Shown: positions 33,123-41,878, counted from the first letter of the stretch. The stretch is 64,000 bases of DNA from Ruegeria atlantica (GCF_013032005.1 NZ_WQBE01000009.1:62001-126000); one strand, 5' to 3'. Numbers and translations: made by a program. Notes: generated from the letters alone by a model not told the origin.

Positions 33123-34903
33123 TGGACGGAGCGAAACTGGACGGAAAAACCGTAGCTGAACACATTGTCGACTTCCTCGAACGCCGTGAGGTGAAGCATG
33201 TGTTCGGCCTATGCGGCCATACCAATATCGCGGTTTTAGCTGCATTGGCGGAAAGCCCAATTGATTTTGTAACGGTGCGTCATGAACAAATCGCCAGCCA
33301 CGCGGCGGACGCATATGCCCGCGTGACGGGGAAGGCCTCGGTGGTGTTGTCCCATCTCTCCCCGGGGCTGACCAATTGCGCCACCGGGGTCGCCAACGCC
33401 GCACTGGACTGTATCCCGATGGTTGTGATCGCAGGCGACATTCCCACGCATTACTACGGCAAGCATCCGCATCAGGAAGTGAACCTGCATGCAGATGCCG
33501 CTCAGTGGGAGATCTATCGACCCTTCGTAAAACGCGCCTGGCGGGTCGACCGCGCAGATTTAATGGCCGAGATTCTTGAAAAGGCGTTCCATCTGGCTGA
33601 AAGCGGTCAGCCTGGCCCCGTGTTGGTCAACGTACCCATGGATATCTTCTCCAAGGTGATCCCGTCGGACAGTTTCGACCGTATCCGCGACAACACGCGG
33701 GCGCTCAGGAAACCGTCGATAGACGATGAAACGGCGCGTGAAATCATTGAGACACTGGTACAGGCCGAAAACCCGGTCGCCTATGTCGGCGGTGGTATCC
33801 TGCTGGCGCAAGCCAGCGAAGAGTTGCGCGAATTCGTTGAACATATGGGCCTGCCAGTCGCGCATTCCCTGATGGGTAAAGGTGCGTTGCGGGACGACCA
33901 TCCGCTTGTGCTGGGCATGACTGGTTTTTGGGGCACCGAGCTGGTTAATCAGACCTGCCTGAATGCCGACTACATTTTTGCCGTTGGGACCCGTTTCAAG
34001 GAAGCTGATTGCTCCAGTTGGTATCCCGGCTACACGTTCAACATTCCCGGCTCCAAGGTTATTCATATCGACATCGAACCGCAGGAGATCGGGCGGAACT
34101 ATCCGACCGAGATCGGCGTAATCGCGGACGCCAAGGCCGCGCTTCGTGTGCTTATTCGGGTGGCCCGCGAGATGTATCCAGAGGGTTTCAGACGCCCCGC
34201 GTTGGAAAAAAAGATCGCTGACTTCCGAACAAACTTCAAAACGCGCAATGTGGAAATGGCAACTTCAACTGCGTTTCCGATGATGCCCGAGCGCATTCTT
34301 GCGGATACCCGAAAAGCGCTGCCTGAAGATGCCATCATCACGACGGACGTTGGGTGGAACAAAAACGGTGTCGGACAACAGTTTGATATCCTGACTCCGG
34401 GCTCAATCCTGACCCCGGGTGGTTTTGCCACGATGGGTTTTGGCCCTCCGGGTGCGATCGGCGCGAAACTGGCGGCACCTGATCGTGTGGTGATCAGCCT
34501 GGTTGGCGATGGTGGTTTCGGTCAGAACCCGTCAATGCTGGCAACGGCCGTTGAACTTGATCTGGGCATCATCTGGCTGGTGATGAACAACAACGCTTTC
34601 GGAACTATCGCTGGCCTTCAAAAAGCGCATTACGGTCTGACCTATGGAACCACATTCCCCGGATCAGCCGCCGCACCCGCAAACGGACCGGGCTATGCCG
34701 ACATAGCGCGAGCCTACGGTGCAGAAGGGCACAGACTCAGCGCTGCCGACGAACTGTTGCCCGCACTGGAAGCGGCAATCGCCAGTGGCAAGCCAACCGT
34801 GCTCGATGTGCCAATGATCAACAACCCGACACCAACGACCGGACATTGGAACATCCTCGACATCTATTCGCCAGACAGGGATGTTTCGCACGTTGCAACC
34901 TAA
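33122..34903 (+). CDS. Thiamine diphosphate-dependent enzyme, acetolactate-synthase-like
   Basis: A 593-residue three-domain ThDP enzyme. The cofactor-activating Glu55 is in TVRHEQIASHAADAYARVTG, the middle domain begins around PVAYVGGGILL, and the ThDP/Mg motif is GDGGFGQNPSMLATAVELDLGIIWLVMNNNAFG. Such enzymes act as 2-keto-acid decarboxylases, carboligases, Xsc-type acetyltransferases or IolD-type ring hydrolases. Coupling to the acylating dehydrogenase favours aldehyde production. GTG at 33119 is an alternative start one codon earlier. It is the last gene of the locus. Confidence 0.85.
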   Translation: MDGAKLDGKTVAEHIVDFLERREVKHVFGLCGHTNIAVLAALAESPIDFVTVRHEQIASHAADAYARVTGKASVVLSHLSPGLTNCATGVANAALDCIPMVVIAGDIPTHYYGKHPHQEVNLHADAAQWEIYRPFVKRAWRVDRADLMAEILEKAFHLAESGQPGPVLVNVPMDIFSKVIPSDSFDRIRDNTRALRKPSIDDETAREIIETLVQAENPVAYVGGGILLAQASEELREFVEHMGLPVAHSLMGKGALRDDHPLVLGMTGFWGTELVNQTCLNADYIFAVGTRFKEADCSSWYPGYTFNIPGSKVIHIDIEPQEIGRNYPTEIGVIADAKAALRVLIRVAREMYPEGFRRPALEKKIADFRTNFKTRNVEMATSTAFPMMPERILADTRKALPEDAIITTDVGWNKNGVGQQFDILTPGSILTPGGFATMGFGPPGAIGAKLAAPDRVVISLVGDGGFGQNPSMLATAVELDLGIIWLVMNNNAFGTIAGLQKAHYGLTYGTTFPGSAAAPANGPGYADIARAYGAEGHRLSAADELLPALEAAIASGKPTVLDVPMINNPTPTTGHWNILDIYSPDRDVSHVAT

Positions 34904-34997
34904 AGCAATTTAGAGTGTGCGATCCGCCTATGCATACGGCTTTTGCCTGTATCGGTTAAACAGAAGGGCAATTGCCGCTGTGCGATGGCTTCAGATT

Positions 34998-35421
34998 GAT
35001 GGAAAACCTTTGAGTCGCAAATGGCAAGACTCGTGCGTCGTGCTTTTTAAGGGAAATTAAAAATCAAAGATTTAGATGTCGCCGAATGGCAAAACTATGT
35101 GTCGCCTGACATTTCCTGTTGAACGTCACACGAACCTGACCCAACCGTCACAGTTGGACCAGAAACGGGGTGAACGTTCGACTTCGGAAGGCACCCCCGA
35201 TGTTGGACATCAATTGATTTTGGCCTCTGCGTCTTAAACTGACCCCAAATTCCCATTTTAATTCTCCCGCAGAGGGTTTCGTTTGATCTGGCTTCCCTTT
35301 TGGAAAATCTGGGCTGATTTGCAGATCAGACAGCGAAGCTGCCTGTTTCGGCCGATCTGCCACGTGGCGAACGCGGGAGGGGGCGAGGCAATGTTATTCG
35401 ATAGGGGTGGTGCGGCCCGCA
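34998..35421 (+). repeat. Dispersed intergenic repeat, copy B
   Basis: This 424-base copy shares its two ends with copy A (19201-19550) and its middle (35117-35316) with copy C (58138-58331). The hairpin CAGACAGC-GAA-GCTGCCTG near 35325-35343 corresponds to CAGACGCC-GAA-GGCGCCTG in copy A, with two compensated base-pair changes. On the minus strand a short frame (35363-35148) ends in MSNIGGAFRSRTFTPFLVQL, and copy C holds the same phrase with stops, so it may be the relic of a coding sequence. Confidence 0.7.
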
Positions 35422-35965
35422 GGCATAGCCGAGGACACGGTCCTGTCTAATAGCGTTGCCCGAGGGGGAGGGCCGCGCCCTCACCCTGACGGCCAAGGGC
35501 GTTTGGCTTGTCCAAATCCCGCTGGCCCACGAAAGGGAGGTGATGGGAAAGAGGGCTTACCGCTATTTGCGATCGAAACCTTCTGTCAAACTTCATAAAG
35601 TAATTGTGGCCACTTTGCTGCCATTCGCCGCGTTTGCAGCCTAGACATCAATCTGCGTCCGCTTTGTGCGCATCAGCGGGCTTTGTGGCACAGGGAACTT
35701 CCTTGACTCTATGCTGGGTAAGAACCACAAGAGTGCATTGGTGAAATTCACTCGTCGTCGCAATGCTGCCGACTTCGACGATCCAATGGCCTTCATAGTA
35801 GCTGTAGCATGTACCCCAGCTTAGGAACGGGTTCCGCTGGGGTGTTCGAAACGAACTCGTTACTCGCAAACGTTCGCAGTTGTTTCCTGATATTTTTCAG
35901 ACGACGAACGACACATGAAAGAAGGCAAAACATGAACAATACTTGGCTCATAAACTGCGTGTCTG
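35422..35965. other. Intergenic stretch with one hairpin and no convincing gene
   Basis: Small frames of 60-70 codons (for example 35456-35644 and 35648-35869 on the minus strand) lack ribosome sites and protein-like features. A hairpin lies at 35813-35843. A 14-codon ATG frame (35932-35976) just upstream of the next gene could be a leader peptide, but nothing supports its translation except AAGAAGG nearby. Confidence 0.45.
35813..35843. repeat. Nested hairpin upstream of the Cys/Trp-repeat gene
   Basis: Outer arms ACCCCAGC and GCTGGGGT (8 bases, perfect) enclose inner arms GGAAC and GTTCC around GG. There is no T-run, so it is not an obvious terminator. Confidence 0.55.
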
Positions 35966-36770
35966 ATGCCCGATAGGCCCGACCCCAGGCACCGCTTTAA
36001 CCTGACTTCAATCAAACGTACGCGCGATGTTTCGTGTTTGATTTTGACATTTTTCGTGTTGATTTCGGGAACGCAGCTTTCAGCTCAGGTCGCGCCTGCA
36101 ACCTCTCAATTGGCAGGAAATTCTGGCGGATCGGTTTGTGACGAAGGTTACGAAAACAGGGGCGGATCGTGCCTAAAAGACAACGTACCTGAAAACGCAT
36201 ATTCGACAGGCAACTCCTATGGCCAAGGCTGGGAGTGCAACCATGGTTTCCGGGGTGTCGGGGGCATTTGTGAGGAAACAGAAGTTCCTGAAAATGCCTA
36301 CCTCGTTTCTACGGGAGACCGCTGGAAATGCAATCGGCTGTTCCGGCGTTTCGGAGAGGAATGTGAAGAAGTGATTGCGCCGGAAAACGGATTCGTTGAA
36401 ACCCGATTTGGCGTGCAGGAAACACATTGCAACTGGGGATTTCGCAAAGATGGCCTGGATTGTGTTACAATAGATGTCCCCCGAAACGGCCACCTAACCG
36501 ACAAAAAACAGCAAGGATGGCTGGGTGTGCCTCAGAGGATTTAGATCAGTAGAGAGTCGTTGCGAGCCTGTAGCCATTCCGGATCACGCATATCTTGCGT
36601 CTGACACCTATTCTGGGTGGAAATGCGAGCGTGGTTTCCGCGCAAGTCGAAACACGTGTATTGCAATCATCGTCCCATCAAATGCTCATTTGAATCGAAG
36701 AAGTGATGGGTGGGAATGCAATCAACCCTTTAAACGTCAGAACGATACATGTGCTGAAAACTTGCCGTGA
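35966..36770 (+). pseudogene. Secreted Cys/Trp-repeat protein, frameshifted at an A6 run
   Basis: Two frames together encode a secreted protein. The first (35966-36544) starts with a signal peptide (SCLILTFFVLISGTQLSAQ) and the second continues to 36770. Deleting one A from the six at 36503-36508 joins them into about 267 residues reading DKNSKDGWVCLRGFR across the junction. The joined protein has seven degenerate 25-35-residue repeats of the form W-x-C-x2-G-F-R-x5-C-x4-V-P-x-N-A-x-L, with two Cys each. It may be a real pseudogene, a sequencing error or a slippery site. I do not know its function; the disulfide-rich repeats suggest an envelope or secreted binding protein. Confidence 0.75.
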
Positions 36771-36823
36771 CAATGGGCTGTTGAAATTCACCGTCGCCCT
36801 GACAGAGTAGGAAGGATCAAACT

Positions 36824-36960
36824 GTGACTCTAGACTCGATTGACGAAAATCTGGGCAAAAGGCTCAAAGCTGAAAGGGTTCGCCTCTTAACTTACGGCAT
36901 CAAATTTTTTATCGCGTCAGTTTTTTTGTAGCGGCGGTTGTCTTTGTAGTGTTTTTCTGA
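36824..36960 (+). pseudogene. Small single-pass membrane protein, frameshifted at a T7 run
   Basis: GTG at 36824, after GAAGGA, opens a frame (VTLDSIDENLGKRLKAERVR...) that stops at 36933 inside what should be a membrane helix. Adding one T to the run at 36921-36927 continues it as FFVAAVVFVVFF and ends at TGA 36958-36960, which overlaps the ATG of the next gene as TGATG. That coupling argues that the restored 45-residue protein is the real or ancestral product: a charged cytoplasmic N-terminus and one C-terminal transmembrane helix. Function unknown. Confidence 0.6.
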
Positions 36961-37649
36961 TGCGCAATCGAACCCCTCAAGTCAGTCTTCAGAGCGCAAG
37001 GACGTCAGTTCTTGGTATGGAGCAGCGAGAATTTCAGGACCGCAGTGTTCGAGAGTCGCGAAATGCAGACGTATCCGGAGTTATTGAAGAAGAGTTCGGA
37101 AAATACCTGATAAAAGCCGGCCTTCTAAGCGGCAACAGCGTTGCACGGGCGTTCCCCAAGCCACCGGCTAAAACACAAACCATGATTGCTGACGCAGTTG
37201 GCGAAACACCGGCAATGGCTATCGAGGCGTTAAAGGAAATTCTTGAAGAACGTGACCGGAAACGCAGCGGTCAACGCCGTCTGAAAGGAAACTCCGGGAC
37301 TCATGTTCCCAGCGAAAGAGAATACACAGAAGCATTGCGCCAAGTCCGGTTTACACCGGCGCAGGTTGCGATGCTCAGGGCGCTGTCAATCGCAGGAAAG
37401 GAAGGTCTGACTGTTGGCCAGCTCTCTCAGGCAGCAGGCCACAAATCGCGCGGGGCATCCCTCAAGTCCTTCAAAAAAGTGGGGCTGTTAATCGCTGAAT
37501 ACCTTGATCTCGATCTTCCCGAAACCGGATCGGAAGAGAATGATGGCGCTGCTCAGATACTGGCGTTTTCTCATATTGAAAATGGCGATGAACCAGCAAC
37601 TTGGATCATGCATGAGGAACTGCGCGGCGCTGTTCGTTCGGAACTTTGA
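36960..37649 (+). CDS. Uncharacterised protein with possible winged-helix-like C-terminus
   Basis: A 229-residue soluble protein I cannot assign. The N-terminal 110 residues are polar, with AIEALKEILEERDRKRSGQRRLKG probably a basic helix. The C-terminal half, YTEALRQVRFTPAQVAMLRALSIAGKEGLTVGQLSQAAGHKSRGASLKSFKKVGLLIAEYL, looks like a winged-helix module of the sort found beside nuclease genes. It ends with WIMHEELRGAVRSEL. The ATG overlaps the stop of the restored small membrane protein. Lower GC nearby suggests acquired DNA. Confidence 0.65.
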   Translation: MRNRTPQVSLQSARTSVLGMEQREFQDRSVRESRNADVSGVIEEEFGKYLIKAGLLSGNSVARAFPKPPAKTQTMIADAVGETPAMAIEALKEILEERDRKRSGQRRLKGNSGTHVPSEREYTEALRQVRFTPAQVAMLRALSIAGKEGLTVGQLSQAAGHKSRGASLKSFKKVGLLIAEYLDLDLPETGSEENDGAAQILAFSHIENGDEPATWIMHEELRGAVRSEL

Positions 37650-37723
37650 TGTACGTGCCAGCGCCCGCTGTCGAACGGGATTCCGAATCTGACCAAAAGC
37701 TCGAAAGGTTGCACAAGTAGTTT

Positions 37724-37972
37724 ATGCTAGAGAAAAGACCATACCCGCTGGAATTGATCTACGTACCTGTAAAACGTGCAAAAACACTTGATCAGAATAA
37801 AGTTCTGACGCTTGCCGAAGATATATTGAAGAACGGTCAGAAGACCCCGATCCAATTGCGCGCCGACAGCAAGAGGTTCGTGTTGATCGAAGGTCTGCAC
37901 CGATTAGAGGCCATTCGCGCCCTCGGTGGTGACACAATTGAAGCCTACCTGGTGCGTGCCAGATTGCACTGA
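37724..37972 (+). CDS. Mini ParB/sulfiredoxin-like N-terminal domain protein
   Basis: An 82-residue protein consisting only of a ParB-N/Srx-type domain: LIYVPVKRAKTLDQNKVLTLAEDILKNGQKTPIQLRADSKRFVLIEGLHRLEAIRALGGDTIEAYLV. The IEGLHRLEAIRALG block is the family's nucleotide-binding box II (usually GxHRxxA). No DNA-binding or dimer domain follows, so it is not a partition ParB. Stand-alone domains of this kind are found near mobile or defence genes. Function unknown. Confidence 0.72.
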   Translation: MLEKRPYPLELIYVPVKRAKTLDQNKVLTLAEDILKNGQKTPIQLRADSKRFVLIEGLHRLEAIRALGGDTIEAYLVRARLH

Positions 37973-38109
37973 CAATTCCTTGGAACCGGCAACTTCCCGA
38001 CCAAACCGGCCGAGTGCGGCTACGGCTATTAAATGATCGGGAACGGCGGCTAAGGGCTCAATCTGCTTGTCCAAACTCGCCATAGAGAAAGTCGGCAACG
38101 AGACCAAAG

Positions 38110-39036
38110 TTACCTCTCAGGCTCCTTGCTGATCACGGTCGTCACAGTTCGAGTTGAGCGACTTTGAGTGAGAGCTATCGCACCCAAAACCAGCGCGCAG
38201 GCCAGCGCCTGTGTACCCGTGATTACTTCACCGAATGCAAGAACGCCAACAGCAAACATCGTGGGTAGTTCAATACTTCCGACTACAGCAGTGCGCGCTG
38301 CCCCAATAATAGGCGAACAGATCGTGTAAATCAGTTGCGGAATTAGCGCCGTCACAAGGCCCAACCCGACAACTAGAACCCAGTCGTCCCCACTTTCTGG
38401 TAGAATTTCGCCGACGTCGGATGAAAGAATGAGAGGGGCAAGGCCAATGACCGACCCAAGCGAGACTGACGCCATTCTGGCTAAAGGCGCAATACGTGAC
38501 AGGCGGTGCACGAGAACACATATGCCGAAGCCAAAACCGAAAGGTGCCGCTAATGAGACGAGAAGGATTGGAATTTGGTCCGGTGGCACAGATGCCGGAG
38601 AACCTGCGAATATCGCAGCAGCGACGATCAATCCAGCCGCAACAAAGCTGCGCCGCGTTGGTTGATCACCAAAAAGCGCCCATGCGATGGCAATCGTAAA
38701 CACCGGATAGGTCATGTAGAGTACGCCAACCGTCGATGCAGGAACAGTCTCAAGAGCAGTAACATAGCCGACCCAGCCAAGACCCATCACTGCGCCCGCA
38801 ACCATACCCCAGACGATTTCTCGCCACTTTGAGTGATGCATTACAAGTGCGGGCAAAAGGACAACAGCTGCCAAGATGTACCGATAAAAGGCAACCGCAT
38901 AGGGAGCGAGACCCTGATCGGTGAGCCCACGGCTAAAATAGGGTACAAGGCCAAAACAGATGGATGCAAAAAGCACACCAACGACCGCAAGGGCATAGGG
39001 TATGGCGTTCCGCTTGGCTGAGGTTAGTTGGTTCAT
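38110..39036 (-). CDS. EamA/DMT family transporter
   Basis: A 308-residue inner-membrane protein with ten hydrophobic segments in two EamA repeats. The first contains YFSRGLTDQGLAPYAVAFYRYILAA and TVPASTVGVLYMTYPVFTIAIAWALFGDQPTRRSF; the second contains SIELPTMFAVGVLAFGEVITGTQALACALVLGAIAL. ATG at 39036 is chosen over TTG at 39045. The family exports amino acids, nucleotides or other metabolites; the substrate is not evident. Bases 39037-39316 upstream hold no gene. Confidence 0.88.
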   Translation of the reverse strand: MNQLTSAKRNAIPYALAVVGVLFASICFGLVPYFSRGLTDQGLAPYAVAFYRYILAAVVLLPALVMHHSKWREIVWGMVAGAVMGLGWVGYVTALETVPASTVGVLYMTYPVFTIAIAWALFGDQPTRRSFVAAGLIVAAAIFAGSPASVPPDQIPILLVSLAAPFGFGFGICVLVHRLSRIAPLARMASVSLGSVIGLAPLILSSDVGEILPESGDDWVLVVGLGLVTALIPQLIYTICSPIIGAARTAVVGSIELPTMFAVGVLAFGEVITGTQALACALVLGAIALTQSRSTRTVTTVISKEPER

Positions 39037-39316
39037 TGCTGACAACTAACACGCTATGCTGCGGTTGACATCGTCAAGACAAATGAACGGCAACTTTGTA
39101 CGCGTTCGCGACCGGCTGCATGAGCGAAAGACCGAGGTGTGATCAAGGTCTGGTAAGGGCTCATCGCAGGTCCGCAATCGTTCTGTGAGCTTAAAGATCT
39201 AGCGATCAGTCTAGTGGCGAACATGGCAAAGAGCGAATGCTGGCTTGGAAGTCCTGGATAAATACCTGGAGAATATTAGAGAAAATCTGTGATGTCTTTC
39301 GCACTTCGATAACGGA

Positions 39317-39775
39317 TTACTTGCTGGCGATCTTCTTGCAAATTCGGATGATGTCGTCTGCCTCATGTTGAGTAAGGCCAATTTGGGAAAAGACTTCAGA
39401 TGATATCCCGCAGCTTTTTATCCAGATGCTGCGTCCTGTTTCAGTTAGAGTGACAATCTTCTGGCGCTCGTTCCCGTCCCGCGTCTCACGCCGTAACAGA
39501 TCTTTTTCCTCAAGGCGCCGCAACAACGGCGTCATTGTCGCTCCGGATACGTCAAGCCGTTTTGCCAAAGTGGAAATGGAGACACCATCCTCTTCGGACA
39601 ATGCCATCAAGACCAAATACTGGGTGTAAGTTAGTCCCTGGGCCTTCAGAAGTATCTGGTAAAGCTGCTCTATCTTGTGCGAGGCCGCGTAGACCGCAAA
39701 ACACAACTGATTGTCTAGCCGAACATCTTCGTCGGTCTCAGGCTTTTTCGTCTTGGGCACGATGGCGACTTTCAT
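39317..39775 (-). CDS. MarR family regulator, OhrR-like
   Basis: A 152-residue winged-helix regulator. LDNQLCFAVYAASHKIEQLYQ carries the reactive Cys in the position of the peroxide-sensing Cys of OhrR, and GLTYTQYLVLMALSEEDGVSISTLAKRLDVSGATMTPLLRRLEEKDLLRRE is the OhrR DNA-binding region. The start is ATG 39775; the frame continues 15 codons upstream. It is divergent from a periplasmic mini-catalase gene, with an AGCTAA-ATA-TTAGCT palindrome between, so it probably represses both until oxidised by peroxide. Confidence 0.85.
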   Translation of the reverse strand: MKVAIVPKTKKPETDEDVRLDNQLCFAVYAASHKIEQLYQILLKAQGLTYTQYLVLMALSEEDGVSISTLAKRLDVSGATMTPLLRRLEEKDLLRRETRDGNERQKIVTLTETGRSIWIKSCGISSEVFSQIGLTQHEADDIIRICKKIASK

Positions 39776-39830
39776 TTTTGATCTCGGGCACTTTTTAGCA
39801 TCTGAAGTTTTTACTTGCAAATAATTAGGA

Positions 39831-39845
39831 AGCTAAATATTAGCT
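39831..39845. promoter_or_regulatory. Probable OhrR-type operator
   Basis: AGCTAA-ATA-TTAGCT is a perfect 6-3-6 palindrome in the AT-rich divergent region, flanked by TTGCAAATAATT and GCAAATAAATGCAAAT. MarR/OhrR operators are AT-rich palindromes of this type. Confidence 0.55.
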
Positions 39846-39872
39846 AGCAAATAAATGCAAATGGAGGATGTA

Positions 39873-40829
39873 ATGATCAGACGCAGCATTATAGCTATTG
39901 GCATTTCTGTGGGGGCGACACCTGCCGTCGCAGAAGGTGACTTTGACTTTGAGAAGGGTTTCGCTGCCTTCGAAGACTTGTTTGGTGTGACTGAAGGTAA
40001 ACGCCGCAATCACACCAAAGGATTTTGCGTTGAGGGCACGCTTACACCCTTAGACGAGACGATTGAAACGTACTCCAACAGCACTTTGTTCACTAGTGAA
40101 TCTTCGGTTATTGCTCGGGTGTCCCACAAGGGTGGTAAGGCAAATCCAGCAGACGACAAATACGGGCTACTTGGGCTATCGATGGAGATCACGACGCCGG
40201 AGGAAGACCTGCACGTGATTGCCATGAACACCGAACACTTCTTTCCGGTGCCGACGAGCAAAGCGTTCATCGAACTATTGCGTGCCAAGGCCGCTGGAGC
40301 GGAAGCAACCAAGGCGTTTGCAGCCGCCAATCCTTCATTGAAGACCTACAGCGAGTATCATGGCGCGTTGGATAAATCGCTTCGACCCCATGAGGGTACA
40401 ACCTACTACAGCGTGAATTCTTTCCTCCTTGTAAATGACGCGGGTCAAGAAACTGCGATGCGATTCTATTTCCGCCCATCGGGGCAGGAGGATATCGTTG
40501 TTGACACTCACCCCGACTTCTTCATTGAAAACATGCAGGCCAATATCGCCAACGGGGGCGTGTCCTGGGACATGGTTATCGTTCTGGCTAACGCTGATGA
40601 CAATGTCGAAGATCCCTCTGTTCAGTGGACCGGCGATCACACAGAAATCGTTGCTGCGCGCTTCACAGCGAATGCTGCGATGACTGAGACTGATGGGCAG
40701 TGTGACGAGATCAACTTTGACCCGCTGATCTTGAGCGACGGCTTTGCACCATCCAATGATCCCATGTTGAAAGCACGATCGTTGATCTACGCACATGGTG
40801 TGGGAAAACGGCTGTCTGAAAAAGAATAA
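39873..40829 (+). CDS. Periplasmic mini-catalase (catalase-family peroxidase)
   Basis: A 318-residue catalase-fold haem protein about two thirds of catalase length. A signal peptide (IIAIGISVGATPAVAEG) sends it to the periplasm. The distal His is in RRNHTKGFCVEG, the Asn/strand region in VIARVSHKGGKANPADDKYGLLGLS, and the proximal Tyr in LKARSLIYAHGVGKRL. The ATG at 39873 follows GGAGG; the upstream in-frame ATG at 39855 is discounted. It uses peroxides, and the divergent OhrR-like gene suggests organic peroxide or peroxide induction. Confidence 0.83.
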   Translation: MIRRSIIAIGISVGATPAVAEGDFDFEKGFAAFEDLFGVTEGKRRNHTKGFCVEGTLTPLDETIETYSNSTLFTSESSVIARVSHKGGKANPADDKYGLLGLSMEITTPEEDLHVIAMNTEHFFPVPTSKAFIELLRAKAAGAEATKAFAAANPSLKTYSEYHGALDKSLRPHEGTTYYSVNSFLLVNDAGQETAMRFYFRPSGQEDIVVDTHPDFFIENMQANIANGGVSWDMVIVLANADDNVEDPSVQWTGDHTEIVAARFTANAAMTETDGQCDEINFDPLILSDGFAPSNDPMLKARSLIYAHGVGKRLSEKE

Positions 40830-40981
40830 CTTCGAATCCACTGAATCAGCGGATCAATCGATTTCCTGTGATGCTCTGCGCTGCCGGAAATACGAATTCT
40901 CAATGAGCAAAATGCATGGGCAATAAAGCCATCTCAAAAAGGGTTTCCCGGCCTGCTCGATAACTGATCAAGGAGGACGTC

Positions 40982-41878
40982 ATGTCACAGGCAGTAAAAC
41001 TGATCGACGCATTGAATGGAACGTTTGGCCGTCACAATGGCTATCGCGCGTCACACGCAAAGGGGTTTACAGCACAGGGGCGTTTCTGTCCTGCTGCGGA
41101 GGAGCCGAGAGTTCAAATCCCGATGTTGAACAATGAATGCAAGGTTACGGCGCGCTTCTCCGTTGGGGGTGGAAAACCGGGCATCAGTGACAAAAGCCCT
41201 TCGGTGCGCGGGATTGGGCTGGAGATCGGAAAAGGATCAGAATCTTGGGTTCTGACGTTAATTTCGAACCCGATTTTCTTTGCCAACTCTGCTGCACAAT
41301 TCCGGGCTTTTCTTGCCGCTCGTATTCCTGATCCGGACACCGGTGCCCCGGATCCGAAGTTGGTAGAAGCCTTTAATGAGGCAAACCCCAACACGGTGCC
41401 ACACCAACAATATCTGAAGTCTGTTGTGCCGTGCCGTTGTTATTCGTCTGAACAATACCACTCTGGTCATGCTTATCGGTTTGATTGGAGTGGAAGGGAA
41501 ATCTCTGCCCGAATTCTGCTGGAGCCGGAGGGTGGGCGTTTGGCATTGAGCAAGGAAGAGATGGAAACCCTCTCGGATGACTTCCTTCATGACAGGTTCC
41601 TGGAAAAGCTCTGCGATGGTCCCGCCCGTTGGTCGTTGAAGTTGGTGATCGCGAACGCCGCTGACAATGTGTCTGATCCGACTGTGCCTTGGAGTGGGAC
41701 ACATACCATGGTTGATCTTGGGACAATTCAGGTTGAGCTACCTGATGATCGTTCTGAAAGCACCAAAAAGGTGTTCGACCCAACCCGGATGCCTGAAGGA
41801 GTTAGGGCACCCCTGGATGATGTTTTTTCCCTGCGAAGTGGAGCTTACGCGGAATCTGCGGCAAGACGATCCGTCTGA
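40982..41878 (+). CDS. Cytoplasmic mini-catalase (catalase-family peroxidase)
   Basis: A 298-residue paralogue of the preceding protein without a signal peptide. The distal His is in YRASHAKGFTAQGRF, the strand after it is VTARFSVGGGKPGISDKSPSVRGIGLE, and the proximal Tyr is in DVFSLRSGAYAESAARR. AAGGAGG precedes the ATG. It is 152 bases downstream of the periplasmic version, so cytoplasm and periplasm each get a peroxidase. The long palindrome at 41909 may end its transcript. Confidence 0.85.
   Translation: MSQAVKLIDALNGTFGRHNGYRASHAKGFTAQGRFCPAAEEPRVQIPMLNNECKVTARFSVGGGKPGISDKSPSVRGIGLEIGKGSESWVLTLISNPIFFANSAAQFRAFLAARIPDPDTGAPDPKLVEAFNEANPNTVPHQQYLKSVVPCRCYSSEQYHSGHAYRFDWSGREISARILLEPEGGRLALSKEEMETLSDDFLHDRFLEKLCDGPARWSLKLVIANAADNVSDPTVPWSGTHTMVDLGTIQVELPDDRSESTKKVFDPTRMPEGVRAPLDDVFSLRSGAYAESAARRSV

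Noticed and set aside
35407-35869. Short frames of 60-73 codons downstream of repeat copy B
   Set aside because: No start signals, overlapping in several phases, no recognisable domains.
36503-36508. Programmed frameshifting as the explanation for the broken repeat gene
   Set aside because: There is no downstream pseudoknot or internal Shine-Dalgarno that I can see; error or decay is simpler, especially with a second homopolymer shift nearby.
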